Part shown: one piece after another, positions 1 to 6,809 of the stretch
How positions within the stretch are numbered: the stretch's first letter is position 1
How the letters are laid out: each line of letters starts with the position of its first letter
DNA from: Bacteroidales bacterium
GTDB lineage: Bacteria; Bacteroidota; Bacteroidia; Bacteroidales; P3
NCBI GenBank assembly: GCA_900771365.1
Contig: CAAGNU010000164.1
Location: forward strand, 1 to 28,708
Length of the DNA: 28,708 nt
Direction: 5' to 3'
The notes under the pieces: model-generated
Told to the model about the DNA's origin: nothing
The model's database searches: none
The model's input: the letters and a program-made list of their open reading frames with translations, nothing else
Made by a program: the position numbers and the translations under genes

Positions 1-155
1 AACTGACTCATCAGGCAGCAGCCAGCCCAAATTTTAATTTTTCGAGATTTACATGTGCATGCATACTCGCGCACGCGAGGCACGAAGTTTTAGCGGACAA
101 CAATAAATAAAAATGTTAAAAACGAAGAGGTATTTGCGGTAAAACGTCCCAAAGA

Positions 156-199
156 ACCTCCGCCCATCCTTCGCTCTACCTCCGCCCATCCTTCGCTCG
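156..199. repeat. Tandem 22-nt GC-rich repeat, two copies
   Basis: Positions 156-177 and 178-199 are the same 22-nt unit (beginning ACCTCCGCCC, ending CTTCGCTC plus one variable base) and differ only in the last base. A related unit occurs at 20820-20840. The second copy overlaps the left arm of the hairpin at 185-215. The unit is not in a coding frame I can support. Confidence 0.85.
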
Positions 200-215
200 G
201 AGGGCGAAGGATGGG
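185..215. repeat. Perfect 12-bp hairpin
   Basis: CCCATCCTTCGC (185-196), loop of 7 nt, then GCGAAGGATGGG (204-215): a perfect 12-bp stem. There is no T-run directly after it on either strand, so it is not a classical intrinsic terminator. Its left arm is part of the tandem repeat unit, so the hairpin probably arose from an inverted copy of that unit. Confidence 0.85.
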
Positions 216-271
216 AAATGTTAAAAAGAAGCCACGAGGGGAGTTCGGCGAAGCTGCGACTATCCCTCATT

Positions 272-319
272 GAAGATTTGAAGATTTAGAGGGTGGGACC
301 TTGCAATCTTCTCATCTTC
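272..319 (-). terminator. Possible weak terminator after tatC
   Basis: The arms 272-286 and 305-319 are complementary at 13 of 15 positions and lie 18-65 nt beyond the tatC stop. No clean T-tract follows on the minus strand, so this may be only a 3' stabilising structure. Confidence 0.35.
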
Positions 320-336
320 CAATCTCGTAGAATAGG

Positions 337-1119
337 CTAACGTGCTGTGCGGCGGACTATCACCACGCTCATTTCGTACAGCAGATAGATCGGCAATGAG
401 ACCACCATGAGCGTCAGAGCGTCGCCCGTGGGGGTTATCACGGCGGCGATGATAAGGATAACCACGACGGCATGGCGGCGATACTTGGTCATAAGATCGG
501 CCTTGAGGAGACCAATTTTTGCTAAGAGCCAGCTTAAGACAGGCAGTTCAAAGACGATGCCCATCATGAGACAGAGCACCAGCAGCATGTCGATATAGGA
601 CGAGAGAGCTATCTGGTTGGGGACTGCGGCTGAGACTTGGTAGGTGCCGAGGAAACGGAATGTGAGGGGAAAGATGACGAAATAGTTGAGTGCCACGCCT
701 ATAAGGAACATAATGTAGCCGCTGCCCACAGCTCGGACAGCATAGCGCTTCTCATTCTTATACAGCCCCGGAGCCACAAAATGGAAGAGCAGATAGAGCA
801 CGTAGGGCGAGACAAGGAGGAGGCCTGCCCATAGCGAGACTTTGACGTGTACAAGGAACTGCTGCGCCAATTCGGGATTGAAAAGCTCCACATGAAAGGG
901 AGAAGCAATGCCCGTGATGCGTTCAAAGAGCCTATAGGTGACGAAGCCGCTCTGGCTGGGTGCCATAACGATAGCGAAGAGCCACTCCTTACAGCAGAAG
1001 ACGGCAATAGCACTCACCATCACCGCCACCAAGGCTTTTATGAGGCAGCCGCGCAGCTCCTCAAGATGGCCCCAAAAATCCACAGGGGCAGTTCCCTCGC
1101 CATTGTTTGAGGCAGACAT
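337..1119 (-). CDS. tatC: Twin-arginine translocase subunit TatC
   Basis: 260-residue polytopic inner-membrane protein; the receptor and core of the Tat pathway, which binds twin-arginine signal peptides and, with TatA, moves folded (often cofactor-bearing) proteins across the inner membrane. The TatC family signature is visible: a short cytoplasmic N-terminus with FWGHLEELR at residues 15-23, then six hydrophobic segments and the usual conserved turn PTGDALT near residues 231-237. Length is normal for the family. It follows tatA by 112 bp on the same strand, downstream of a Tat-signal oxidoreductase, so the three genes probably form one transcript. A 22-nt sequence shared with the tatA leader lies upstream (1162-1183). 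No tatB is seen, as is usual in Bacteroidetes, where one TatA-type protein serves. Confidence 0.95.
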   Translation of the reverse strand: MSASNNGEGTAPVDFWGHLEELRGCLIKALVAVMVSAIAVFCCKEWLFAIVMAPSQSGFVTYRLFERITGIASPFHVELFNPELAQQFLVHVKVSLWAGLLLVSPYVLYLLFHFVAPGLYKNEKRYAVRAVGSGYIMFLIGVALNYFVIFPLTFRFLGTYQVSAAVPNQIALSSYIDMLLVLCLMMGIVFELPVLSWLLAKIGLLKADLMTKYRRHAVVVILIIAAVITPTGDALTLMVVSLPIYLLYEMSVVIVRRTAR

Positions 1120-1231
1120 CTGTGATATATTTTAAGGGAAAAGATTCAAAGATGGGACTGAGGTTTATGAGGTAAGCGTGAAATCCACAGACAGGGAGCG
1201 GCCCTTGCTCATAAATCACAATTCTTAAATC

Positions 1232-1477
1232 TTACTTGTCTTGCTCCTTCGTGTTTGATTCCTGACTGCTATTCAGTCCCTTGGGGTCTGACTGTTGATT
1301 GCCGTTCAGCCCCTTAGGGTCTGACGGGCCTTCGAGCCCATTCATGCCGTCTTTGAAGCTTTTGACGCCTTTTCCGACACCGTGCATAAGTTCGGGTATC
1401 TTCTTGCCGCCAAAGAGCAGCAGCACGACTAACACGATGACGATAATTTCCCAGGTTCCTATCATTAGTATGTTCAT
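1232..1477 (-). CDS. tatA: Sec-independent translocase protein TatA/TatE-type
   Basis: 81-residue TatA: one N-terminal transmembrane helix (about residues 5-22), the hinge with FGGKKIPEL (22-30), then an amphipathic helix (about 31-47). TatA oligomerises around TatC to form the passage for folded Tat substrates. After the amphipathic helix the tail contains an 11-residue tandem duplication, SDPKGLNGNQQ (52-62) and SDPKGLNSSQE (63-73), followed by a polar end. The tail of TatA is generally dispensable, which would permit such repeat growth. It sits between the Tat-signal aldo/keto reductase (60 bp upstream) and tatC (112 bp downstream), all minus strand. Confidence 0.93.
   Translation of the reverse strand: MNILMIGTWEIIVIVLVVLLLFGGKKIPELMHGVGKGVKSFKDGMNGLEGPSDPKGLNGNQQSDPKGLNSSQESNTKEQDK
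1259..1324 (-). repeat. 33-bp tandem duplication inside tatA
   Basis: Codons 52-62 and 63-73 of tatA encode near-identical 11-residue units beginning SDPKGLN. The copies are adjacent and in frame, so the duplication lengthens the acidic/polar tail without breaking the gene. Confidence 0.75.
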
Positions 1478-1537
1478 GATGATTTATGATTTAAGCGTGA
1501 AAAATAGTAAGTGAACTGCCGCATCACTCATATTCAA

Positions 1538-2965
1538 CTATTTAATTTCTTCAATTTTGGCGAGACGAGCAGGGATGTCGATGCTTTGAGGGCATTCTGC
1601 GAGGCATCTGCCGCAGCCAATGCAGTGGTCGGCTTGACGGTCGCGTTCGACAGCATGGGTGTAGCTGGAGAGATATATCCTGCGAGCCTTCTTGTAGGCA
1701 CGACGTTCGGCATTACCGGCATCTTCGGCAGGCTCTGCCACCATGTGGCCCTCGTTAATCATCTTGTTGTAATGGGCAAAGATGCCAGGAATATCAATGC
1801 CGTAAGGACAGGGCATACAGTACTGACAGCCTGTGCAGGGCACCAGCTGATAATCGACATATCTGTCTGCCACAGACATGAGCATGGCCTCCTCATCGGC
1901 CGTGAGGGGCTTGTGAGGCGACATGGTGCGGATGTTGTCCTGCAAGTGTTCCATATAGGTCATGCCGCTCAAGACTGTGAGGATGCGGGGCTGGTTGGCA
2001 GCAAAGCGGAAAGCCCAGGAGGCAACGCTCTGCTGCGGCTCACGGCGCTTCATCTCCTCAACAGCAAACTGGGGAAGGTCTGCCAACTGTCCGCCCAAGA
2101 GAGGCTCCATGACGAAGATGGGAATGTCGCGCTTGGCGAGTTCGCCATAGAGGTACTCCGAATTGGCGTCTCCACTATCACCATCCTCAGCCAGCGAGGC
2201 AGCATGACGCCAATTGATGTAGTTGTGCTGAATGAGGACATGGTCCCAATGCACCTTATCGTGCATAGAAAGAGCATAGTTGAAAACATTTACATCGCCG
2301 TGATAGGAGAAACCGAGGTTGCGGATGCGGCCTTTGGCACGCTGCTCTATCAAGAATTCAATCATGCCGTTATCCTCGAAACGACGGCGGAAAGCCTCCA
2401 TGGGCTCGACCTTGCCGCCATCCTTATCGCGGCCTGGAAGACCCACGCAATGAAGCATATAGAAGTCGAGATAATCAACTTGGAGTTTTTCTAACGACTC
2501 CTCGAACATCCGCACGCTGCCTTGATGATTCCAAAGGTCGGGGCTCTGGTTGGAAAGTTTGGTGCTGATGAGGTATTCGCTACGGCTGTGGCGACTTAAG
2601 GCCTTTCCCATAGCAATCTCTGACTGTGCCTTGCAATAGCGCGGAGCTGTGTCGAACAGCGTCAAGCCATGCTCTATTGCATAATCGGCCAGACGATTGA
2701 TTGCATCCTGGTCCAAAGGACGTTCCTCTTCGGGGACGCTCTCATCCTCCACCTTGGGGAGGCGCATACAGCCATAACCGAGAAGCGAGACCTTCTCTCC
2801 ATGTGTGCCCTCACGATAGGTCATCTTATCCTTAGGCACGTCGCCTAAAGAGAAGCCCTCGGCATGAGTCTCATTAGGAGAATCGCACCCTGCTGCTACC
2901 ACAGAGGCAGCTACCGCTCCGAATCCCATCGTTTTCAAAAATTCTCTTCTATCCATATCTATCAT
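1538..2965 (-). CDS. Tat-exported aldo/keto reductase with two C-terminal [4Fe-4S] clusters
   Basis: 475 residues from the chosen start. The N-terminus carries a Tat signal (RREFLK at residues 6-11) with a hydrophobic stretch ending in VVAAGC, a lipobox with Cys27, so the mature protein is probably a lipoprotein outside the inner membrane. An aldo/keto reductase barrel follows, with the catalytic tetrad D105, Y110, K136 and H172. The C-terminus has two ferredoxin motifs: C377-C380-C383-C386P and C448-C451-C454-C458P. Family members are oxidoreductases; the substrate is unknown. An in-frame ATG further up (3013) exists, but it would put 16 polar residues before the Tat motif, so 2965 (or 2956) is preferred. 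It is directly upstream of tatA and tatC, suggesting it is a client of that translocase. NADPH is scarce outside the cytoplasm, so electrons may come through the iron-sulfur domain (inference). Confidence 0.88.
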   Translation of the reverse strand: MIDMDRREFLKTMGFGAVAASVVAAGCDSPNETHAEGFSLGDVPKDKMTYREGTHGEKVSLLGYGCMRLPKVEDESVPEEERPLDQDAINRLADYAIEHGLTLFDTAPRYCKAQSEIAMGKALSRHSRSEYLISTKLSNQSPDLWNHQGSVRMFEESLEKLQVDYLDFYMLHCVGLPGRDKDGGKVEPMEAFRRRFEDNGMIEFLIEQRAKGRIRNLGFSYHGDVNVFNYALSMHDKVHWDHVLIQHNYINWRHAASLAEDGDSGDANSEYLYGELAKRDIPIFVMEPLLGGQLADLPQFAVEEMKRREPQQSVASWAFRFAANQPRILTVLSGMTYMEHLQDNIRTMSPHKPLTADEEAMLMSVADRYVDYQLVPCTGCQYCMPCPYGIDIPGIFAHYNKMINEGHMVAEPAEDAGNAERRAYKKARRIYLSSYTHAVERDRQADHCIGCGRCLAECPQSIDIPARLAKIEEIK

Positions 2966-3036
2966 AGTTTTGCGGATTTGGCGATTGGAGGACAGAGAAG
3001 CCTGCCAACCCACAAATCCTGACGTCTTCTAATCAT

Positions 3037-4314
3037 TCAATAATCCACCCTCACCGTTACCAATCTGACCCTGCGGACCGGCTCATACTGGATGGAGAAG
3101 CCGTTTCGCTTGTCCACTAGCAGCTGTGCCGAAGAAAGTCGTTTATCAGGTCGTTTCTCCTGGGTCAGAAAGTACATCTTGCACGTATTAGTTGAATCAT
3201 ACTCCTCAACAATACGGCAGCCCTTAGCCCTATCTTGGGCGTCTTCAACACGTGCACGAATAGCCGGCAGCTCTTCATCCAACGAGTCTAAATCATTAAT
3301 ACTGACTCGACGGCCATCGGCATACACAACGATGATATCCATCAAAGAAGCCTTGGTCGTATCACATACGAGCGGGCATCTCATATAGACTGGCAGCCTT
3401 TGTGAGCAATCCTTGCAGAGCTCGTTCCAATCGAGTTTTCGGGGAGTCGTATAAGTTAGTTGATAAGCAATGCGTTCTTCGAACCTGTAGTTGACTGAAT
3501 GCCAAGCATAATAGAGGTCTTTCTCGACACTGGTCTTGGACAAGAGGAAGGAATATATCTGTGCTGGCTCGCCATAAAGCGACACCTCCGAGGAGACAGA
3601 GTCAAGCCCGTCCCAATCGAACGTCTCACAATCTACCACATGCCGACTGCTTTCCTCAAAAGCCTCCACAGGGCTCACTCGGGTGGTGAAATCGTCTCCC
3701 ACAAATTCAACAGCAGGGTTGCGGGAAATCAATGGGAGCAGTATCACCAAGCAGTTTGATAAGACGTGCACCACCACAGCCAGCCAAAATCCGATATTGA
3801 GCACAATCCACGAAAGGACCATACCCAGTCCGAAGAGGAACGTCATGCCCAGAACCATGCCCAAAGAGAAACTGTCGAACATGGGGACATCGCTCAACGC
3901 GAAACATGCCGAGGTAAGTAGAGCATTAAGATAGTTCCGCTTCACGGTGTCCTTTTCAAAGAACCAGATTATGAAGAAGCCCAAGATAAAAATCGGTCCC
4001 ATGAGACCCATGAAGATCTCATTGACCGATAGCGCGGCCATAAAAATCAGACCTACCGTGGTGGTAACATCCTTGCCTAACGCCCACAAACGAAATCCGA
4101 CCTCATCAATCAGCGGAAGCACCACACACACACCTATCAAAACCAGCACAGGCCGCTTCAAGAACAAGGGCTTGCCTAACCTTACCATCGCGGTTATGCC
4201 ATCAACCGTAAGGTTCTCATCAAGCAAGAACATCAAGGCGTATGAGCCCAACCACACGATTAGGCCTATCACCAACATCAACAGGTATCTCTTATCAAAT
4301 TTCTTGAGACGCAT
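3037..4314 (-). CDS. CPBP-type membrane protein, probably catalytically dead paralog
   Basis: 425 residues. The N-terminal half (about 1-200) has 6-8 hydrophobic segments arranged as in CPBP/CAAX (Abi, Rce1-like) intramembrane peptidases; the C-terminal ~220 residues are a soluble domain I do not recognise. It is clearly a paralog of the next gene upstream: both start with M-x-x-K-(K/R)-(F/Y)-DKRYL and share the segment architecture. The catalytic motifs are altered: the EExxxR motif reads D70-E71-VGF-R75, and the FxxxH motif reads F138-ALS-D142, with an aspartate (codon GAT at 3889-3891) replacing the metal/water-binding histidine. The third motif, H183-VLS-N187, is kept. Loss of a key residue suggests a pseudoprotease or altered chemistry. 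It begins 6 bp after its paralog's stop, so the pair is co-transcribed. Confidence 0.75.
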   Translation of the reverse strand: MRLKKFDKRYLLMLVIGLIVWLGSYALMFLLDENLTVDGITAMVRLGKPLFLKRPVLVLIGVCVVLPLIDEVGFRLWALGKDVTTTVGLIFMAALSVNEIFMGLMGPIFILGFFIIWFFEKDTVKRNYLNALLTSACFALSDVPMFDSFSLGMVLGMTFLFGLGMVLSWIVLNIGFWLAVVVHVLSNCLVILLPLISRNPAVEFVGDDFTTRVSPVEAFEESSRHVVDCETFDWDGLDSVSSEVSLYGEPAQIYSFLLSKTSVEKDLYYAWHSVNYRFEERIAYQLTYTTPRKLDWNELCKDCSQRLPVYMRCPLVCDTTKASLMDIIVVYADGRRVSINDLDSLDEELPAIRARVEDAQDRAKGCRIVEEYDSTNTCKMYFLTQEKRPDKRLSSAQLLVDKRNGFSIQYEPVRRVRLVTVRVDY

Positions 4315-4320
4315 AACGTG

Positions 4321-5622
4321 TTATTCCTTTATGTCCTTAACTTTCACTGTGACCATCCTTGCCTTCTTGGCAGGCTCATATTTGATGCTGAAGCCGTTCA
4401 GCTGCTCGGTGAGCTGATTGAGGAAGTCCAGCTGTTCGGTCAATGTGTTGGGGCGGAGGATACAGTAGTTGACGAAGGTGCCATCTTCTTCACACTCCGT
4501 GATGAGGGTGTTGCCTCTGAGGCCTTCCATGCTTCTCATCACCTCTTTCGATGCCTTCCACCAGTCTTCGTCATCCACATCCACATCATTGAGGTTCACC
4601 TCTTTGCCGTCAGGATAGACCAAGATGACGCTCATGAGGTCTATCTCGGCAGTGTCGAGGACTAAGGAGCCTTCTAAGTATGTCTCCAAGTCGCTACGAC
4701 AGATGGTGGCCAGCTGCTCCTTGTTGGAGATCATGGGCTTGTCGTACTTGATATGATAGACCACACGCTCCTCTAAACTTCCGCCTACGGAGGTCCAGTC
4801 GAAAAAGACATCCGCCTCCTTGTTGGCATACCGAAGGATTTCTGAATAGAGTTCTGCGGGTTCGCCTATCAGGCAGAAACCGTCCATTGTCGAATCCAGC
4901 ATGTAGAGATAGCCGTTGTCGGCGCTATCCATTATCAGTGCCGCATTGTCGGCAAAGGGGTCAAGCCCCGTCACGCTGGTGTGTAGCTCCACGCCGCCTT
5001 CGAACTCATGCACGGAGCTCACGGGGTTGGGCATGAAGAGCAGCGGAATGAGCAGTGCCAGGCTGTTGTTCAGCACATGCAGCAAAGCCGAGAACCAGAA
5101 GCCGAGATTGATGACGAGCCAGCACATCACGATGGCCATGCCAAAGATGTCCAAGAGACCAAGCACCATGCCCAAAGAGAAGCCATCAAAGCCCGACACA
5201 TGGCACAAGGCGAAGCACGCCGAAGTGATGATGGTGTTGATGACGTTGCGTTTAAAGGAATCCTTCACCATGCGCCACACCGCTATGAAGGCGGCAACAA
5301 AGAGCAGCCCCCACAGCCCCATCTCGCTCACGGAGAACATTGCCATAAAGATAAGACAGACGATGATGGCCCCTTTCTTGCCAACACCCCACAGGCGGAA
5401 GCTCACCTCCTCGAATATCGGCTGGAGGACGCAGAGCAGCAACAGCGTCCCGTAAGGTGCTCTTTGGAACATGGCCTTGCCCATATCCATCAAGGTATCT
5501 TGTCCTTCGACACCTGTGCCTACCCATTCCAGTATGGCTGACAGAAGTATGGAGAGGAGCCAGATGGCCAAGCCCGTCCACAGCATCGGCAAATATCGTT
5601 TGTCGTATCTTTTGAAGTGCAT
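4321..5622 (-). CDS. CPBP family intramembrane glutamic-type peptidase
   Basis: 433 residues. The N-terminal membrane half has all CPBP motifs intact: E71-E72-VSF-R76, F137-ALC-H141 and H182-VLN-N186, which in Rce1-like enzymes form the active site inside the membrane. Roles in the family include CAAX-type processing, bacteriocin immunity and protease regulation; none can be assigned here. The C-terminal half (about 205-433) is soluble, is shared with the downstream paralog and contains no motif I recognise. The first gene of a tandem pair, it lies 115 bp after yitT; that gap contains an 18-bp perfect inverted repeat (5656-5673) that could be an operator. Confidence 0.8.
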   Translation of the reverse strand: MHFKRYDKRYLPMLWTGLAIWLLSILLSAILEWVGTGVEGQDTLMDMGKAMFQRAPYGTLLLLCVLQPIFEEVSFRLWGVGKKGAIIVCLIFMAMFSVSEMGLWGLLFVAAFIAVWRMVKDSFKRNVINTIITSACFALCHVSGFDGFSLGMVLGLLDIFGMAIVMCWLVINLGFWFSALLHVLNNSLALLIPLLFMPNPVSSVHEFEGGVELHTSVTGLDPFADNAALIMDSADNGYLYMLDSTMDGFCLIGEPAELYSEILRYANKEADVFFDWTSVGGSLEERVVYHIKYDKPMISNKEQLATICRSDLETYLEGSLVLDTAEIDLMSVILVYPDGKEVNLNDVDVDDEDWWKASKEVMRSMEGLRGNTLITECEEDGTFVNYCILRPNTLTEQLDFLNQLTEQLNGFSIKYEPAKKARMVTVKVKDIKE

Positions 5623-5655
5623 AACTATATTATTAAATCATTATTAGGAGCATCT

Positions 5656-5673
5656 AATTATTCGTGAATAATT
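5656..5673. promoter_or_regulatory. 18-bp perfect inverted repeat upstream of the CPBP pair
   Basis: AATTATTC-GT-GAATAATT is a perfect 8-2-8 palindrome, 34 nt upstream of the CPBP start codon and between it and yitT. Its size and position suit a dimeric regulator site, but no -7 element was found beside it and AT-rich palindromes also arise by chance. Confidence 0.35.
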
Positions 5674-5737
5674 TATGGAAATTCGTGTAAGAAAATCTTA
5701 TTACCATTAATTTTCTGGAATCTTTAGAGGCTTCCTA

Positions 5738-6700
5738 TTATCTTTTCTCAGCTTCGGCCTTAATCTCTTTCTTCTTGCTATGCTTCGTCCAAAGACCATA
5801 AACCTCACTAACGTTGCCAGCCGTGGTGAAGGCGGGGATGTTATTATCTTTCAAGAAAGCCAGAAGGTTGCTGAACTCATCCTTTGTGAGGAGAACCTCC
5901 AATTCGATAGAGCGCTCGTTGCTGTAACCTCCAATAACCTCATAAAGCGTACAACCACGATGAAGCTTGTTGATGATGTACTGTCGTATCTGCTCATATT
6001 CCTTTGAGACGATGCAGACACGCTTACGATTGTTGAGTGATGCCGTGAAATAATCGACCACGAGGCCGTTAATCCATGTGCCAATAAGACCGATAACGAC
6101 CATACGAAAATCGTTGATAAAGAATGCCGTGCAGCAAATTACCGCACCCGCGATACTCACAGAGGTTCCAATATCGAAGTGGAGATACTTGTTCACAATT
6201 TTGGCCAGGATGTCGAGACCGCCCGTGGAAGCGTTGATACTGAACATCAAAGCCTGTGAGGCACTAAGCAACAGGACAAAGCAGCAGAGATCCAGCCAAG
6301 GGTCGCCCATGACAGATGCCGAGCCCGTGATGGGGTTCGCATTGGATATATTCTCCCAAGGCAGTATCGCAGCCCACACATCAGTGAGCGGACCGAGAAT
6401 CATAGCCGTATAGACAGTCTTCGCACCAAACTCATGACCGATAAGCAGCCATGCCAGCACAAGCAAAATAGCATTGATAACAGCGATGATAACCGAAAAC
6501 TTAATATTGATGCCTGCTGCAGCGAAAATGTTCGACAGCACGATGGAGAGACCCGAAATTGTGCCAATGATGAGCTTGCTGGGCACCAAGAAATAATATA
6601 CAGCAGCTGCTGTGACCATCATACCAAGGGTCATTATCACCAGCTCTTTCCAAAACTTAAAAGTTTTTACCACACTGAGTGTGTTCAAGATATTTGACAT
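5738..6700 (-). CDS. YitT family membrane protein (DUF161 plus DUF2179)
   Basis: 320 residues. About residues 15-210 form a hydrophobic domain with the YitT pattern (for example LVPSKLIIGTISGLSIVLSN near the first helices and NASTGGLDILAKIVNKYL in the middle). The remaining ~90 residues are the soluble DUF2179 domain, with GCTLYEVIGGYSNE and a terminal VSEVYG. The family is widespread and its transport or signalling role is not settled. It has its own Bacteroidetes-type -7 element 55 nt upstream (6755-6762), so it probably starts a transcript that may continue into the CPBP pair. Confidence 0.88.
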   Translation of the reverse strand: MSNILNTLSVVKTFKFWKELVIMTLGMMVTAAAVYYFLVPSKLIIGTISGLSIVLSNIFAAAGINIKFSVIIAVINAILLVLAWLLIGHEFGAKTVYTAMILGPLTDVWAAILPWENISNANPITGSASVMGDPWLDLCCFVLLLSASQALMFSINASTGGLDILAKIVNKYLHFDIGTSVSIAGAVICCTAFFINDFRMVVIGLIGTWINGLVVDYFTASLNNRKRVCIVSKEYEQIRQYIINKLHRGCTLYEVIGGYSNERSIELEVLLTKDEFSNLLAFLKDNNIPAFTTAGNVSEVYGLWTKHSKKKEIKAEAEKR

Positions 6701-6754
6701 AGATTGATGTGTATTATGTAGTTATTTGAGTTTTTGATATTTCAGATTGACTTG

Positions 6755-6762
6755 CAAAGATA
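6755..6762 (-). promoter_or_regulatory. Bacteroidetes -7 promoter element for yitT-type gene
   Basis: On the minus strand this reads TATCTTTG, an exact TAnnTTTG element of the primary sigma factor in Bacteroidetes, followed by CAAG. No clear -33 TTTG is seen about 20 bp upstream, so the promoter may be weak. It lies 55 nt before the start codon of the YitT-family gene. Confidence 0.6.
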
Positions 6763-6791
6763 CGATTTTTTGTAGATATAACGATAATAAT

Positions 6792-6809
6792 TTCACACAT
6801 TCGTGTGAA
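6792..6809 (-). terminator. Hairpin overlapping the stop codon of the polyferredoxin gene
   Basis: TTCACAC-ATTC-GTGTGAA is a perfect 7-bp stem containing the last codons and stop of the upstream gene. Only a mixed AT stretch follows on the minus strand, so termination is possible but unproven. Confidence 0.35.

Larger units (their letters stand above)
1..336. other. Gene-free 3' flank of tatC with short repeats
   Basis: No convincing gene is present; the only long open frame is low-complexity, lacks any recognisable domain and runs through the repeats. The stretch holds a tandem 22-nt repeat, a strong hairpin and a weaker inverted repeat just after tatC, each listed separately. It is probably an intergenic spacer between tatC and a gene beyond the window edge. 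Confidence 0.6.

Noticed and set aside
49..270. 73-residue open frame on the minus strand near the left edge
   Set aside because: It runs through the tandem repeat and hairpin, has no recognisable domain, and its composition is unlike the neighbouring genes.
1511..2494. 327-residue plus-strand open frame opposite the aldo/keto reductase
   Set aside because: It is antisense to a gene with clear family motifs on the minus strand; it is a shadow frame created by the codon bias of the real gene.
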